Origin: Eubacterium sp. UBA4343
GTDB lineage: Bacteria; Bacillota; Clostridia; Lachnospirales; Lachnospiraceae
Assembly: GCA_002394235.1 (NCBI GenBank)
Contig: DGTF01000036.1
Coordinates: 37,113-65,470, forward strand
Length of the DNA: 28,358 nucleotides
Reading direction: 5' to 3'
The first letter of the stretch is position 1, and each line of letters begins with the position of its first letter. The notes under the pieces were generated by a model. That model saw nothing but the letters and a program-made list of their open reading frames with translations. It did no database searches and was not told where the DNA came from. This document shows, piece by piece, positions 1-7,164 of the stretch. A program made the translations under genes and the position numbers.

Positions 1-37
1 AGCGAGATAAAACTCGCGCAGCGTGATTTATCTCGTT
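1..37 (-). repeat. Partial copy of a dispersed two-hairpin element (copy C, inverted)
   Basis: The first 37 bases match, on the opposite strand, the first hairpin of the 98-bp element found in full at 18125-18222 and 25551-25648. I count one mismatch, in the AT-rich arm. The non-palindromic loop and the flanking bases agree on the inverted orientation. The second hairpin would lie to the left, outside the window. The rest of 1-263 shows no gene; it holds an imperfect ~26-bp direct repeat (near 77-102 and 141-166). Confidence 0.75.
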
Positions 38-263
38 GCAGCCGTTTAAACTGCAAAATATATCTTTCATTACACGATCCTGAAATATCGAATCGGATAC
101 TCCTGCAGCGCAGATCTTAAGCTTATCTTTGGTTGCCCGATCTTGAAACATCAAACCAGATATTGTGGCACTGTGAACTGCGAGAGGAATTGTGAGAAAA
201 TACACGATTTCCATGAAGCGTTGCAGGAGGAATCCTCATTCGCCGGAAAATTTCTCTCACAGA

Positions 264-1895
264 TCACCGATAGATCCGGATCAGCCGCAGGAATTTCACG
301 ATTCTCCCTCCCATCGGGAACCGGTACATCTCCTCCTCTGTTGTCTTTGAAATGACGACATAGGATACGAGATAGACAACAATCGCAACCAGAATCGCCA
401 CTAGCAGACCGATGAACGGTCTTCTCGTAAGATGGAACAGCGCCGTATAGATGAGCCAGGCGACAGCCCCCATGATCACGGACGATGCCAGAGGCTCCAC
501 ATATGTTTTCCGGATCTCGTGCCTTGTCCTTAAATGTTTCTTCATGGACAGAATGTTCAGGAAGCAGCATACCAGCGAGAAAATGATATTGGAGAGCATA
601 ACCGCATAAATATCAAGTCCGGGTCTTGCGAACAGCATAACCGCGAGAGAAGCCAGATTGACGGCAAGTGAAATTCCTGCATTGACCAGAGCCATATGCT
701 GCTTTCCGATTGCCTGAAGCACACCTCCCGTTACAATAGAGAAGGAATCCGTCACAACGAAGACGGAACCGGCGAAGAGCAGCTTCTCCGCCAGCTCACT
801 TGCTGACGGAAAGAGCACGCCCATGATTGGTTTCGCGAGAACCGTCAGTCCGATCATGCACGGAATGCAGATGAACATCGTCAGACGAAGTGTCTGATTT
901 ACCTGGCGGTTCAGCTCGTCGAACTGACCAATTGCGTATTTCCCTGATACCTCGGGCATCATGGCAGAGGTACTGGCGGAGGCCATCGCCAGCGGAATCG
1001 AGACAAGGGGAACATAGTAATTACTGTATTCTCCGTAGGCAGCGGATATGGAATCCGCAGACATTCCATTAAACCCCTGGATTGCCGAGTACAGATAACT
1101 GTCCGCATATGCACTGCAGTTGTAGATAAATGAGGTAAAAATGATCGGCGTGATCATCAGAACGAGCATCTTCAGGATCTCCTGGTAGCTCTGCTCCGAG
1201 GATCTGCGGTCATGCGCAATTTTTCTCCGGAAATAACCTCTGTTCAACATGTACACAAATGTCATGAACAGAAGTCCGACCACAACGCCCGCACCGGTTC
1301 CGATGGTTCCGCCCATGGCTCCGTAGATGGCAGCTCTGGTGCCGCCCTCCGGCGCAAGATTGCGGATCAGAATCCATGCCGCCAGAATACTGACGATCGC
1401 GTTCATGATCTGCTCCAGGATCTGCGAGATGGAGGTGGGCGTCATCGTCCGGTGTGCCTGAAAATAGCCTCTCAGTACGCCGAGGATTGCAGAAAGAAAG
1501 ATCGTCGGCGCCAGCGCGCGAAGCGCCGGGAGTGCATTCTGCTGGTTCTGCGGAAGAAGGATCGCCCCGCCGAAAAAGCAGATCAGTGCCGTGACTCCTC
1601 CGACAATGACCGCATAGAGCATAGCTCCCCGGAAGACCTTATGTGCTCCCCGGTATTCCTTTTTTGCAAGCATCTCAGAGATAATCTTTGATGTTGCCAT
1701 TGGAATACTGTAGGAAGAAATCAGAAGAAGAATCGAATACAGATTGCTTGCGTATCCATAATACCCAAGTCCAACCGAACCCAGAATACTTCCGAGCGGC
1801 CTTCGGTAGAGAAGACCGATGACGCGTGAAATGATGGACGCGATCATCAGAACGGACGCGTTTTTTACGAGTGAATTTGAACTTTTCCCTGACAT
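264..1895 (-). CDS. Lipid/oligosaccharide flippase of the polysaccharide biosynthesis (SpoVB/MurJ-like, MOP) superfamily
   Basis: Polytopic membrane protein of 543 residues with about 14 hydrophobic segments. The N-terminus, with its KNASVLMIASIISRVIGLLY motif and following GLGYYGYASNLYSILL stretch, is typical of the polysaccharide-export/flippase branch of the MOP exporters, whose members flip lipid-linked sugars such as peptidoglycan precursors or teichoic/exopolysaccharide units. Exact substrate cannot be told from sequence. The reading frame stays open to 1991, but that longer start would lie inside ung. The ATG at 1895 has AGGAG about 10 bases upstream and gives the usual N-terminus, so I chose it. 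It follows ung by 61 bases on the same strand and is probably the last gene of the hisH-hisF-ung group. No clear terminator was seen after the stop. Confidence 0.85.
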   Translation of the reverse strand: MSGKSSNSLVKNASVLMIASIISRVIGLLYRRPLGSILGSVGLGYYGYASNLYSILLLISSYSIPMATSKIISEMLAKKEYRGAHKVFRGAMLYAVIVGGVTALICFFGGAILLPQNQQNALPALRALAPTIFLSAILGVLRGYFQAHRTMTPTSISQILEQIMNAIVSILAAWILIRNLAPEGGTRAAIYGAMGGTIGTGAGVVVGLLFMTFVYMLNRGYFRRKIAHDRRSSEQSYQEILKMLVLMITPIIFTSFIYNCSAYADSYLYSAIQGFNGMSADSISAAYGEYSNYYVPLVSIPLAMASASTSAMMPEVSGKYAIGQFDELNRQVNQTLRLTMFICIPCMIGLTVLAKPIMGVLFPSASELAEKLLFAGSVFVVTDSFSIVTGGVLQAIGKQHMALVNAGISLAVNLASLAVMLFARPGLDIYAVMLSNIIFSLVCCFLNILSMKKHLRTRHEIRKTYVEPLASSVIMGAVAWLIYTALFHLTRRPFIGLLVAILVAIVVYLVSYVVISKTTEEEMYRFPMGGRIVKFLRLIRIYR

Positions 1896-1956
1896 GGTAT
1901 CCGTGCTCCTGCTAATATTTCCATCTACCGGCCACGGTCCGGCCGGTCTGTTTTTC

Positions 1957-2640
1957 TCATTTTCCGGCGATATTCTCGATCTGCCAGTCAATGGGTTCTA
2001 TTCCGTTCTCCTCGAGATACCGGTTTGTCTTCGAGAAGGGTCTGCTTCCGAAAAAGCCCCTGTACGCGGACAGCGGACTCGGATGCGGCGACTTCAGCAC
2101 GAGATGCTTCGGATTATAGATCATCTCCGCTTTTCTCTGGGCCGGCTTTCCCCACAGAATGAACACCATCGGCCTGTCCTGATCCGCAAGTACACGGATC
2201 GCCGCATCGGTAAACTCCTCCCACCCGATATTCCGGTGAGAATTTGCCTGATGAGCGCGGACCGTCAGAACCGTATTGAGCATCATGACGCCCTGCTTCG
2301 CCCACTTGACCAGATAACCGTTGTCCGGGATGTAACACCCGAGATCATCGTGAAGCTCCTGGTAGATATTTACGAGGGAAGGGGGGATCTCAATTCCCGG
2401 CTTCACGGAAAAAGAGAGCCCGTGAGCCTGTCCCGGCTCATGATACGGATCCTGCCCGAGAATGACCACCTTCACCTGGTCCAGCGGCGTAAAATGAAAG
2501 GCATTGAAAATATCCTCTGCCGGAGGATATATCGTTCTCGTCCTGTACTCCTGACTTACGGTAAAAAAGAGTTTTCTGTAATACGGCTTGGAAAATTCCG
2601 GTTTCATAGCCTTTTCCCAGCTTCCGGTAAGACCTGCCAT
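1957..2640 (-). CDS. ung: Uracil-DNA glycosylase, family 1
   Basis: Removes uracil from DNA as the first step of base excision repair. The 227-residue length is normal for the family. The water-activating motif GQDPYH is at residues 62-67, placing the catalytic Asp at 64 as in the E. coli enzyme. LLNT near 120-123 supplies the uracil-binding Asn, and HPSPLSAYRGFFGSRPF from 186 forms the DNA-intercalation loop with the catalytic His. The ATG start has two stacked purine-rich sites (AGGAGG and AGGAG) just upstream. It sits between hisF (47-base gap) and the flippase, an association with no obvious functional logic. Confidence 0.97.
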   Translation of the reverse strand: MAGLTGSWEKAMKPEFSKPYYRKLFFTVSQEYRTRTIYPPAEDIFNAFHFTPLDQVKVVILGQDPYHEPGQAHGLSFSVKPGIEIPPSLVNIYQELHDDLGCYIPDNGYLVKWAKQGVMMLNTVLTVRAHQANSHRNIGWEEFTDAAIRVLADQDRPMVFILWGKPAQRKAEMIYNPKHLVLKSPHPSPLSAYRGFFGSRPFSKTNRYLEENGIEPIDWQIENIAGK

Positions 2641-2687
2641 CTCCTGTTCCCTCCTGCTGTATTCATCCGCCTGTCATAATTCTTGCC

Positions 2688-3452
2688 TCAGACCAGTCTC
2701 ACAGGCACCCCGTGCTCCTGCAGATACTTCTTGACCTGCCGGATTTCCAGCTCCCTGTAATGAAACAACGATGCCGCCAGTGCCGCGTCAGCGCCTCCCT
2801 CTGTCAGCGCCTTGTAAAAATCCTCCAGACTTCCGGCACCTCCGGAAGCAATGACCGGTATTCCGACCTCCCTGGAAATCGCGCCGGTCAGCTCCAGGTC
2901 ATATCCTGCCTTGGTGCCGTCACAATCCATGCTGGTAAGCAGGATCTCTCCCGCGCCCCGCCGTTCCGCTTCCGCAGCCCATTCGACTGCATCGAGACCC
3001 ACATCGACTCTGCCTCCGTGCTTGTAAACCGTCCATCCCTCTCCGCCGGGTCTTCTTCTCGCGTCAATCGCCACGACAACACACTGGCTCCCGAACTTCA
3101 TAGCTGCTTCGCTGATCAGATCCGGGTTTTCAATGGCGGATGAGTTAATAGAGATTTTGTCTGCGCCCTCACGGAGAAGTGCCTTGAAATCCTCCACGGT
3201 ACGAATACCGCCGCCCACTGTGAATGGAATGAAGACATTCTCGGCCACCTTCCGGACCATATCCACTACGGTGTTCCTGTGATCACTGGAAGCGGTGATA
3301 TCGAGAAAAACGACCTCGTCCGCACCCTCTCTGTCATAAGCCTTCGCGACCTCCACCGGATCTCCGGCATCCCTGAGATTTACAAAGTTCACGCCTTTTA
3401 CAACCCGCCCGTTCTTGATGTCCAGGCAGGGAATGATTCGTTTTGTAAACAT
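2688..3452 (-). CDS. hisF: Imidazole glycerol phosphate synthase, cyclase subunit
   Basis: Cyclase half of the HisFH complex in histidine biosynthesis. It uses ammonia from HisH to turn PRFAR into IGP and AICAR. It is a full-length (beta/alpha)8 barrel, beginning [19 protein letters not shown]. An upstream in-frame ATG at 3464 has no ribosome site, whereas the ATG at 3452 has GGAG six bases upstream, inside the longer frame. With the 3452 start the catalytic aspartates fall at residues 11 and 130, the canonical positions, which supports this start. Phosphate-binding motifs GGGIRT (near 80) and ASGGAGS are present. hisH lies upstream on the same strand, separated by a gap carrying a four-copy tandem repeat. 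Confidence 0.96.
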   Translation of the reverse strand: MFTKRIIPCLDIKNGRVVKGVNFVNLRDAGDPVEVAKAYDREGADEVVFLDITASSDHRNTVVDMVRKVAENVFIPFTVGGGIRTVEDFKALLREGADKISINSSAIENPDLISEAAMKFGSQCVVVAIDARRRPGGEGWTVYKHGGRVDVGLDAVEWAAEAERRGAGEILLTSMDCDGTKAGYDLELTGAISREVGIPVIASGGAGSLEDFYKALTEGGADAALAASLFHYRELEIRQVKKYLQEHGVPVRLV

Positions 3453-3485
3453 AGCATTCTCCATGAGTATTTTAAATATTTAATT

Positions 3486-3549
3486 GCTTGGATCCGTATT
3501 CGCTTGGATCCGTATTCGCTTAGATCCGTATTCGCTTGGATCCTTATTA
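3486..3549. repeat. Tandem repeat, four copies of a 16-bp unit, between hisH and hisF
   Basis: Four contiguous units of GCTTGGATCCGTATTC. The first two are identical, the third has one change (GCTTA...), and the fourth has two changes at its 3' side. A degenerate trace (TGATTGCTTA) follows. The array fills most of the hisH-hisF gap, which in many genomes is only a few bases long. Confidence 0.95.
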
Positions 3550-3591
3550 TTGATTGCTTAACTCCATTTCCCGGGATCATGGTTCTGGTTA

Positions 3592-4206
3592 TCAAAGTCC
3601 GGCAAAGTTTCTGAGAATCGCCAGTCCGGTGTCGGAACTCTTCTCCGGATGGAACTGGGTTGCGAACACATTGCCTTTTTCAACGGATGCATGAATCGTC
3701 ACGCCGTACTCAGTGGTAGCGGTGACAATGCTTTCGTCCGCGGCTTTCAGATAATAGGAATGTACAAAATAGACATAGGACTGTTCAGGGATTCCACGGA
3801 ACAGCCTGCCGGCACCGTTCTGCCGGACCAGATGAATCGAATTCCAGCCCATGTGGGGAATTTTCCGATTCTCCCCGTCAGGGATACGAAGGATCCTTCC
3901 CTTAAGGATTCCGAGACCCTTCACCCCCGGCGATTCCTCACTCTCGTCAAATAAAAGCTGGAGACCGACACAGATTCCAAGGAAAGGCTTGCCGCTCGAT
4001 GCGATCTCACGGATGACCGGAACAAGCCCGAACTTCTCCAGATTCTGCATACAGTCTCCGAAATTTCCGACTCCGGGGAGAACCACTTTATCCGCGCTCC
4101 GGAGTACTTCGGCATCTCGGGTCACCGTTACCTCCTGTCCGAGTGAAACGAACGCCTTTTCAACGCTCCTGATGTTGCCCGCATCATAATCAATTATCGC
4201 TATCAT
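3592..4206 (-). CDS. hisH: Imidazole glycerol phosphate synthase, glutamine amidotransferase subunit
   Basis: Class I glutaminase subunit that feeds ammonia to HisF. It is 204 residues, normal length. The triad is visible: the nucleophile Cys79 in GKPFLGICVGLQLLF, and His186 and Glu188 in FHPEKS. The oxyanion-strand motif PGVGNFG (near 44-50) is present. The ATG is preceded by GGAG at 10 bases and AAGGA directly adjacent. It is the first gene of a minus-strand run (hisH, hisF, ung, flippase) and has a candidate promoter at 4307-4335. No other his genes are in the window. Confidence 0.96.
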   Translation of the reverse strand: MIAIIDYDAGNIRSVEKAFVSLGQEVTVTRDAEVLRSADKVVLPGVGNFGDCMQNLEKFGLVPVIREIASSGKPFLGICVGLQLLFDESEESPGVKGLGILKGRILRIPDGENRKIPHMGWNSIHLVRQNGAGRLFRGIPEQSYVYFVHSYYLKAADESIVTATTEYGVTIHASVEKGNVFATQFHPEKSSDTGLAILRNFAGL

Positions 4207-4209
4207 TCC

Positions 4210-4238
4210 TTGAATTCTCCATTTTCAGATGCTATGAT
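4210..4238 (+). promoter_or_regulatory. Candidate sigma-A promoter for the EamA transporter gene
   Basis: TTGAAT (4210-4215), a 17-base spacer, then TATGAT (4233-4238) on the plus strand. It would give a leader of about 100 bases before the ATG at 4347, with a GC-rich hairpin followed by a T run starting only some ten bases into the transcript. Confidence 0.5.
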
Positions 4239-4254
4239 GATTAAGTCTGTCTGC

Positions 4255-4293
4255 CGCAGGCCGGCTTTTCCTGCCGGCTGCGTGACCTTTTTT
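4255..4293 (+). terminator. Terminator-like hairpin in the leader of the EamA gene
   Basis: CGCAG-CCGGC (4255-4265, one bulged G) pairs with GCCGGCTGCG (4273-4282) around a 7-base loop. A T tract at 4288-4293 follows. On the plus strand no gene precedes it, so it is either an attenuator for the transporter or an end-stabilising leader hairpin. The T run begins five bases after the stem, which weakens it as an intrinsic terminator. Confidence 0.5.
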
Positions 4294-4306
4294 CAGGACA
4301 AATTAC

Positions 4307-4335
4307 ATCGTAACTTATTTTTTTCACGAATACAA
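4307..4335 (-). promoter_or_regulatory. Candidate sigma-A promoter for hisH
   Basis: On the minus strand, TTGTAT (4330-4335) and TACGAT (4307-4312) are separated by exactly 17 bases. The transcript would start about 95 bases before hisH. It faces the candidate promoter of the plus-strand transporter, so the two transcripts would overlap at their 5' ends. Confidence 0.45.
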
Positions 4336-4346
4336 GAGGTTTTCAT

Positions 4347-5324
4347 ATGTCATCAGACACCCTGTCAAAGGATACCGGAGACGCCCTGGGCCGTTCCCGG
4401 AATTCCCTGAAAATACGTCATTCGCTGCTGCTCCTTCTGGCAGCGCTCATCTGGGGCACCACCTTTGTGGCGCAGAGCATTGCCGCGAAGAGCATCTCGC
4501 CCTTCACCTATAACTTCTGCAGATTCTACGTCGGCGCTCTCGTTCTGCTGCCAGTCGCAATTCTGGTGGGAAAGAAAGATCCATTAGCTCCGAACTACAC
4601 CGGCGCTTCGATTCCCGGGATGCGTCCGAAGAAATCACGGACCCGGGATCTCCGGATCTGCGGGATCGCATGCGGCATTCTTCTCTTTCTTGCCGGCGGC
4701 TTTCAGCAGGCAGGCCTCGAATACACAACCGCAGGAAAGAGCGGGTTCATCACTGCCCTGTACATTATTCTTGTGCCGGTCTTCGGGCTGTTCCTGCACA
4801 AAAAGTGTCCCTCTCTGGTCTGGATTTCGGTTGCCCTCGCTGTCATCGGATTCTATCTTCTCAGTATCAGGGGAGGATTTTCCGTGAACCGCGGTGATCT
4901 TCTGACGCTGTGTTCTTCCTGTATGTTTGCCATGCACATCCTGACGGTGGACCATTTCATTCCACGCGTAAACGGAATCCAGCTCTCCTGTATTCAGTTT
5001 CTGGTATCCGGAACGCTTTCCGTGTTCCCTGCCTTTCTTCTGGAGACTCCTGACATCTCCTCCATCGCGCAGTGCATCTGGCCTATTCTCTATGCGGGAA
5101 TTCTTTCCTCAGGGGTGGCCTACACCCTTCAGATCATCGGACAGCGGGGCCTCAATCCGACACTTGCCTCACTTCTGATGAGCCTGGAATCGGTCATCTC
5201 CGCCATATCCGGCTGGATCGTCCTCGGCGATTCCATGTCACCGAAGGAACTGACCGGATGTATCTTCGTATTCACTGGGGTCATTCTGGCTCAGCTTCCT
5301 TCCATCAGGAAGCTTCATAAATAA
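4347..5324 (+). CDS. DMT-superfamily (EamA) membrane transporter
   Basis: A 325-residue protein with about ten hydrophobic segments in two EamA halves. The first half begins near residue 28 (LLLLLAALIWGTTFVAQS) and the second near residue 170 after an internal linker. This architecture is typical of drug/metabolite transporters exporting amino acids, nucleobases or other small solutes; the substrate cannot be assigned. A hydrophilic insert (residues ~75-105, Arg/Lys-rich) separates helices 2 and 3. AGAGG lies eight bases upstream of the ATG. It is the only convincing plus-strand gene in the window, transcribed divergently from hisH and convergently towards yerC. No clean terminator directly follows it. 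Confidence 0.9.
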   Translation: MSSDTLSKDTGDALGRSRNSLKIRHSLLLLLAALIWGTTFVAQSIAAKSISPFTYNFCRFYVGALVLLPVAILVGKKDPLAPNYTGASIPGMRPKKSRTRDLRICGIACGILLFLAGGFQQAGLEYTTAGKSGFITALYIILVPVFGLFLHKKCPSLVWISVALAVIGFYLLSIRGGFSVNRGDLLTLCSSCMFAMHILTVDHFIPRVNGIQLSCIQFLVSGTLSVFPAFLLETPDISSIAQCIWPILYAGILSSGVAYTLQIIGQRGLNPTLASLLMSLESVISAISGWIVLGDSMSPKELTGCIFVFTGVILAQLPSIRKLHK

Positions 5325-5449
5325 CTGTAGAATTGTGAGAGCCCCGGCACGATATAAGCCGTAGATTGTGCAATTTGTCGAATAATGTATCGTATGGTGG
5401 TTATTATCGCGCGCGGAAAATCACCGTCTTCCGATGATAGACACTACGT

Positions 5450-5506
5450 CAGATCATGGGCACTGCCTCAGATCATGGACACTGCCTCAGATCTGGAGCA
5501 CTGCGC
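5450..5506. repeat. Tandem repeat, three copies of a ~19-bp unit
   Basis: Unit CAGATCATGGGCACTGCCT at 5450-5468, a one-base variant at 5469-5487, and a more diverged third copy at 5488-5506. It lies in the convergent gap between the EamA gene and yerC. Nothing else was recognised at 5325-5520. Confidence 0.9.
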
Positions 5507-5520
5507 TATCGGATGGCTTA

Positions 5521-5573
5521 AAAGAAGACCGGGTACTGATCCTCTTCATCAGGGATCGGTACCCGGTACTTCT
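5521..5573 (-). terminator. Intrinsic terminator of yerC-like gene
   Basis: A long, nearly perfect inverted repeat around ACCGGGTAC...GTACCCGGT, with a GATCC/GGATC inner stem and a 9-base loop. On the minus strand it is followed by TTCTTTT, about 25 bases after the yerC stop. The plus-strand side ends in TTCTTTG, so it may also serve weakly for the convergent EamA transcript. Confidence 0.85.
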
Positions 5574-5597
5574 TTGTACGTGCGTTATGGATATATG

Positions 5598-5924
5598 TCA
5601 GCTTTCTCCGCCGGCTTCTTCCGAATCCGCCGGCTTTTCGATTCCCATTCTCTTCAGAACCATCTCATAACCGTCATTCCCATAGATCAGCGAACGGTTT
5701 ACGCGGCTGATTGTCGCCGTCGAAGCGCCCGTTTTTCTGGAGATGTCGAGATATGTCTTCTTCTCTCTCAGCATCTTTGCAACCTCAAAGCGCTGTGAGA
5801 GGGAAAGGATTTCATTGATCGTGCACGCATCCTCAAAGAACGTGTAGCATTCATCCAGCGTGCGCAGCGTCAGAATAGCCTGAAACAGCTGATCCACCTC
5901 TTCCGTATGAATATCTTTGCTCAT
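5598..5924 (-). CDS. YerC/YecD-family TrpR-like transcriptional regulator
   Basis: Small DNA-binding protein of 108 residues. The C-terminal half has the TrpR/YerC helix-turn-helix (TYLDISRKTGASTATISRVN, about 57-76), preceded by the family signature LSLSQRFEVAKMLREKK. The N-terminal half, with ELF-type helix and RTLDECYTFFEDACT, matches the family. The frame extends to 5969, but the ATG at 5924 has GGGAG at normal distance and gives the standard N-terminus, so I chose it. Length and fold are like tryptophan repressor, but no tryptophan genes are nearby and the ligand is unknown. It stands alone, with its own promoter and terminator; inverted repeats in its leader could be autoregulatory sites. 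Confidence 0.88.
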   Translation of the reverse strand: MSKDIHTEEVDQLFQAILTLRTLDECYTFFEDACTINEILSLSQRFEVAKMLREKKTYLDISRKTGASTATISRVNRSLIYGNDGYEMVLKRMGIEKPADSEEAGGES

Positions 5925-5947
5925 TTTCTCTGCTCCCAAAATTATTA

Positions 5948-5997
5948 TTTCGTCACGAAACCGATGCATCTCTGATACTTCACAATTTCACAGTATC
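5948..5997. promoter_or_regulatory. Inverted repeats in the yerC leader
   Basis: Two palindromes lie between the candidate promoter and the start codon: GATACT...AGTATC arms with a 12-base centre (5974-5997), and TTTCG-TCA-CGAAA (5948-5960). They could be repressor operators or RNA hairpins. The only support for autoregulation is their position. Confidence 0.4.
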
Positions 5998-6015
5998 AAA
6001 GTGACTGCTAAAATC

Positions 6016-6044
6016 ATGTTACCACTTTAGTGTACCGCAGTCAA
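6016..6044 (-). promoter_or_regulatory. Candidate promoter for the yerC-like gene
   Basis: TTGACT (6039-6044), 17-base spacer, TAACAT (6016-6021) on the minus strand. It predicts a leader of roughly 85 bases. Confidence 0.5.
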
Positions 6045-6185
6045 GAACAGCTCCTTTTCGCAAGGCGCATACAAAGCCTGATAACGGCTGCCATGAAAAA
6101 AATTGAGAAAATCGTGGGGCAGGAATCTGTTTCGCTGTTTCAACGCAACCGGTGTGACCGCGATTGCATATTTTCAGCGCGCGGT

Positions 6186-6239
6186 GATTTTTATTCTTCT
6201 GGTGATTTTATTCTTCTGGCGATTTTCATTCTTCTCTGG
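6186..6239. repeat. Tandem repeat of a ~18-bp unit overlapping the ribF stop
   Basis: Three imperfect copies of GATTTTTATTCTTCTGGT-type units (6186-6203, 6204-6220, 6221-6239). The third copy contains the 3' end of ribF including its TGA, so the array looks like duplication of the gene's tail. The rest of the 301-base gap 5925-6225 holds the yerC promoter and leader and no gene. Confidence 0.85.
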
Positions 6240-7152
6240 AAAAATAGTTGTCTGCCGCCTGGATATCGCGGTCCATCTGCTCCTTCAGCTCATTGATATC
6301 CGAAAATTTTTCTTCCGGTCTCCGGAAGGACAGAAGCTCTACTCTAGCCTCCTGGCCGTACAGATCCAATGTACAGTCAAACAGATATGTCTCCAGTCCG
6401 ACCGCTGTGCCGCCGACAGTCGGCTTGATTCCGATGTTTGAGATTCCCTGATACCACCTGCCAGCCACGAGGGTTCTGGAATAGTAGACGCCCCGGGGAG
6501 GAGTCATCTTTACAGGATCCGGAATCTGATTGATGGTGGGAAATCCGAGGGAATGTCCGAGATGCCTGCCATGCACAATCTTTCCCGTGATGAAGTATGG
6601 CTGTCCGAGCAGCCTGGTGATTTTCTCCATATGGCCCAGCTCCAGTTCCTCCCGGATATAGCTGCTGCTGATCTCCTTGCCGTGATATTTCTCCTTCGGA
6701 AGCACCTCTACCAGGAATCCGTACTTCTCTCCCATCTGCTTCATCAGTTCCGAATCTCCCTTCCGGTCTTTCCCGAAATGGAAGTCCGTTCCCATGACGA
6801 CTGCCGACACATGAAGCCTGTCCAGCAGAATCTCACGGACAAAATCCTCCGGCTCCATGCTGCGCATTCTTTCTGTAAACCTGCACTCAAACAAAAGATC
6901 CACATCCAGCTCCCTGAGGATCTCCCTTCGCTCTTCATTTGTCATCAGCATCTTCGGCCGGCGTGCCCCCATGCATACCTGGGGCGACACCTGAAAGGTA
7001 AAGACAGCAGTCTTCCATCCGTGCGCGCGGGCAATTTCCTTCACCCGGGCGATCAGCTTCCGGTGGCCCTTATGAACGCCGTCAAATTTTCCAAGCGTAA
7101 TGACGCAGCGCTCTGCGCCGGTATATTTTTCCACTTCCTGTATATATTCCAA
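6226..7152 (-). CDS. ribF: Bifunctional riboflavin kinase / FAD synthetase
   Basis: Converts riboflavin to FMN and FMN to FAD in the cytoplasm. The 308-residue length is normal. The N-terminal nucleotidyltransferase domain shows GKFDGVHKGHR (residues 21-31) and the SSSYIREELELG motif. The C-terminal riboflavin kinase domain has GRHLGHSLGFPTIN and the PPRGVYY strand. The start is TTG, with GAGGAG eight bases upstream overlapping the truB stop; no ATG fits as well. It begins 12 bases after truB and is the last gene of the rimP-nusA-infB operon. No FMN riboswitch is visible, consistent with its operon position. Confidence 0.95.
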   Translation of the reverse strand: MEYIQEVEKYTGAERCVITLGKFDGVHKGHRKLIARVKEIARAHGWKTAVFTFQVSPQVCMGARRPKMLMTNEERREILRELDVDLLFECRFTERMRSMEPEDFVREILLDRLHVSAVVMGTDFHFGKDRKGDSELMKQMGEKYGFLVEVLPKEKYHGKEISSSYIREELELGHMEKITRLLGQPYFITGKIVHGRHLGHSLGFPTINQIPDPVKMTPPRGVYYSRTLVAGRWYQGISNIGIKPTVGGTAVGLETYLFDCTLDLYGQEARVELLSFRRPEEKFSDINELKEQMDRDIQAADNYFSREE

Positions 7153-7164
7153 AGCTGACGCTCC

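Noticed and set aside
1896..1991. Longer start for the flippase at 1991.
   Set aside because: It would overlap ung, lacks a ribosome site and adds a non-conserved N-terminus; ATG 1895 has AGGAG.
3486..3549. Possible CRISPR-like array.
   Set aside because: The 16-bp units are contiguous with no spacers, and no cas genes are present.
5385..5798. Plus-strand open frames between the EamA gene and yerC.
   Set aside because: They run through a tandem repeat, a terminator hairpin and the antisense of yerC, and show no conserved protein features.
7153..7164. FMN riboswitch upstream of ribF.
   Set aside because: Only 12 bases separate truB and ribF; there is no space for an aptamer and none is seen at the operon start.
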